From: Prevotella sp. | Lineage (GTDB): Bacteria; Bacteroidota; Bacteroidia; Bacteroidales; Bacteroidaceae | Direction: 5' to 3' | Length of the DNA: 7,562 nt | NCBI GenBank assembly: GCA_017424205.1 | Contig: JAFPAS010000069.1 | Coordinates: 1-7,562 of the forward strand | In this document: positions 6,692 to 7,562 of the stretch, in pieces | How positions within the stretch are numbered: position 1 is the stretch's first letter | Layout: each line of letters begins with the position of its first letter | Notes under the pieces: generated by a model | What the model was told of the DNA's origin: nothing | The model's database searches: none | Seen by the model: only the letters and a program-made list of their open reading frames with translations | Program-made: the position numbers and the translations under genes

Positions 6692-7261
6692 ATGGAAAAG
6701 GACAATAGTGTAAAGCTTTACACATTTATTATATATACAGAGAACCTTCCTGGCTTGCTCAGCCAGATAACAGCGGTGTTTACACGCCGACAGGTAAATA
6801 TTGAGTCGCTTAACGTATCAGCATCGAGCATCAAGGGTGTGCATAAGTATACTATCACTGCATTCACTACCGAGGAACTCGCAGAGATGATAACATCGCA
6901 GACAGAAAAGAAGGTTGATGTCGTTAAGGCTGACTTTTATCAGAACAATGACTTGTTTATGGTTGAAGCTGCGATGTTTAAGCTGTCTACTCCTGTTGTG
7001 ATGCAATATCCAGAGGTAAGCCGTGCAATACGTCATTCTCAGGCACGTATCACAGAGGTAAACTCAACATTCTGTATCGTGTCAATGACAGGTGTGACAG
7101 ACGATATTCTTAATCTCTTCCGTAAGCTTAACGAGTATGAAGGCTGTGTGTTGCAGTATGCTCGTTCTGGCCGCATCGTAGTCACTCGTTCTTGCCAGGA
7201 GGTTGTCAATCAGTTCTTGCACGAGCGCGGCAAAGCCATAGATGCTGACGATAATCTCTAA
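6692..7261 (+). CDS. ilvN: Acetolactate synthase small, regulatory subunit
   Basis: A 189-residue regulatory subunit that binds IlvB, raises its activity and usually confers valine feedback inhibition. The N-terminal ACT domain covers about residues 8-80 (KLYTFIIYTENLPGLLSQIT, then NIESLNVSASSIKGVHKYTIT). The C-terminal small-subunit domain covers about 85-172 (KLSTP, ARITEVNSTFCIV, QYARSGRIVVTRS). Asn18, Gly21 and Asn36 align with E. coli IlvH Asn11, Gly14 and Asn29, positions at its valine site, so valine control is plausible. The start at 6692 matches where Bacteroides homologues begin, and A-rich AAAAGAAGAATCA precedes it. The alternative is the ATG at 6566, which overlaps the ilvB stop and would give 231 residues with a Cys-rich N-terminus; the two starts could both be used. 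No terminator is evident before the thioesterase 121 bp downstream. Confidence 0.93.
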   Translation: MEKDNSVKLYTFIIYTENLPGLLSQITAVFTRRQVNIESLNVSASSIKGVHKYTITAFTTEELAEMITSQTEKKVDVVKADFYQNNDLFMVEAAMFKLSTPVVMQYPEVSRAIRHSQARITEVNSTFCIVSMTGVTDDILNLFRKLNEYEGCVLQYARSGRIVVTRSCQEVVNQFLHERGKAIDADDNL

Positions 7262-7309
7262 AATCGGGAACACAGTTTTCTGGTTTGTGCATAATGCGTC
7301 TTGAATGAA

Positions 7310-7325
7310 TAGACACAGTGTACTA
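7310..7325. repeat. Short imperfect palindrome between ilvN and the thioesterase
   Basis: TAGACACAGTGTACTA contains the arms TAG-ACAC and GTGT-CTA around a central A, with one bulged A in the right arm. It is too short to act as a convincing hairpin and could be a protein-binding site. The rest of the 121-bp spacer shows no terminator and no promoter matching the Bacteroidetes pattern well, which favours transcription through from ilvN. Confidence 0.25.
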
Positions 7326-7382
7326 ACAGATTTTATTTGGCTTGTCCACATTGGCGTGTAATCTAATATAAGTAAAAGTAGA

Positions 7383-7562
7383 ATGAAGGAGAATTTACCA
7401 TTAGCAGGACAATACAGCATGCTGGCAGAACCGTTCCATTGTGATTTTACACATGCTTTACACATGGGACATCTTGGTAATTGCATGCTCAATGCTGCAG
7501 ATTTTCATAGCACAGCTCGCGGTTTCGGCATGAGTTATCTTAATACGGTTAACAAGACGTGG
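7383..7562 (+). CDS. Acyl-ACP thioesterase, N-terminal 60 codons (runs off the window)
   Basis: From the ATG at 7383 the frame is open to the window edge and encodes 60 residues. Key segments are AEPFHCDFTHALHMGHLGN (15-33), FHSTARGFGM (41-50) and YLNTVNKTW (52-60). This is the pattern I know from Bacteroides acyl-ACP thioesterases (AEPFHVDF, MGVLGN, FHASDRGFGI, LNEDNYTW), the FatA/FatB-like hotdog-fold family that hydrolyses acyl-ACP to free fatty acid and ACP. The catalytic residues lie beyond the window and cannot be checked. A thioesterase gene between ilvN and ilvC is the arrangement I recall from Bacteroides, so ilvC is expected next. AGTAAAAGTAGA precedes the start with no clear Shine-Dalgarno. 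No independent promoter is convincing, so co-transcription with ilvN is likely. Confidence 0.82.
   Translation, partial: MKENLPLAGQYSMLAEPFHCDFTHALHMGHLGNCMLNAADFHSTARGFGMSYLNTVNKTW

Noticed and set aside
7336..7366. TTTG plus TAATCTAA as a promoter for the thioesterase
   Set aside because: The spacing is acceptable at 19 bp, but the -7 element matches only three of six fixed positions and the start would fall about 10 nt before the ATG.
7082..7492. 136-codon open frame on the minus strand across the ilvN end, the spacer and the thioesterase start
   Set aside because: It lies antisense to two clear genes, has an irregular composition with no recognisable motif, and is best explained as a shadow frame.

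Overview
The window looks like chromosomal DNA from a member of the Bacteroidales, most plausibly Prevotella-like. Three things suggest this: the gene order ilvD-ilvB-ilvN-acyl-ACP thioesterase, which I know from Bacteroides and Prevotella; a textbook Bacteroidetes sigma-ABfr promoter (TTTG, 20 bp, TATCTTTG) before ilvD; and gene starts that lack strong Shine-Dalgarno sequences. The genus is an inference from remembered homologues, not a search result.

Layout, all on the + strand. Positions 74-1351 hold rarA, an AAA+ ATPase acting at stalled replication forks. Positions 1549-2499 hold a D-2-hydroxyacid dehydrogenase, probably hydroxypyruvate reductase (hprA). A 418-bp gap follows (2500-2917). 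It is not empty: it holds a 9-bp tandem repeat array with a possible 44-residue Leu-rich hydrophobic small ORF running through it, a terminator-like hairpin with a T8 run, a strong promoter, and a leader with a second hairpin followed by T-rich sequence. Positions 2918-4720 hold ilvD. A 160-bp spacer with a 15-bp-stem inverted repeat leads to ilvB (4881-6569). Next come ilvN (6692-7261) and the first 60 codons of an acyl-ACP thioesterase (7383 to the window edge).

ilvB and ilvN encode the two subunits of acetolactate (acetohydroxyacid) synthase, the first common step of valine, leucine and isoleucine synthesis. ilvD encodes dihydroxy-acid dehydratase, a later step of the same pathway. The missing intermediate enzyme, ilvC, would be expected just past the right edge, after the thioesterase. 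The thioesterase links this amino-acid operon physically to fatty-acid release.

The most interesting parts are the two terminator-like hairpins around the ilvD promoter, the T-rich repeat array that could encode a Leu-rich leader or membrane peptide, and an in-frame extension upstream of ilvN. That extension begins in an ATGA overlap with the ilvB stop and carries four regularly spaced cysteines (C-X2-C-X2-C-X2-C). The protein families themselves are well known; I see no mobile element, RNA gene, CRISPR array or defence system.
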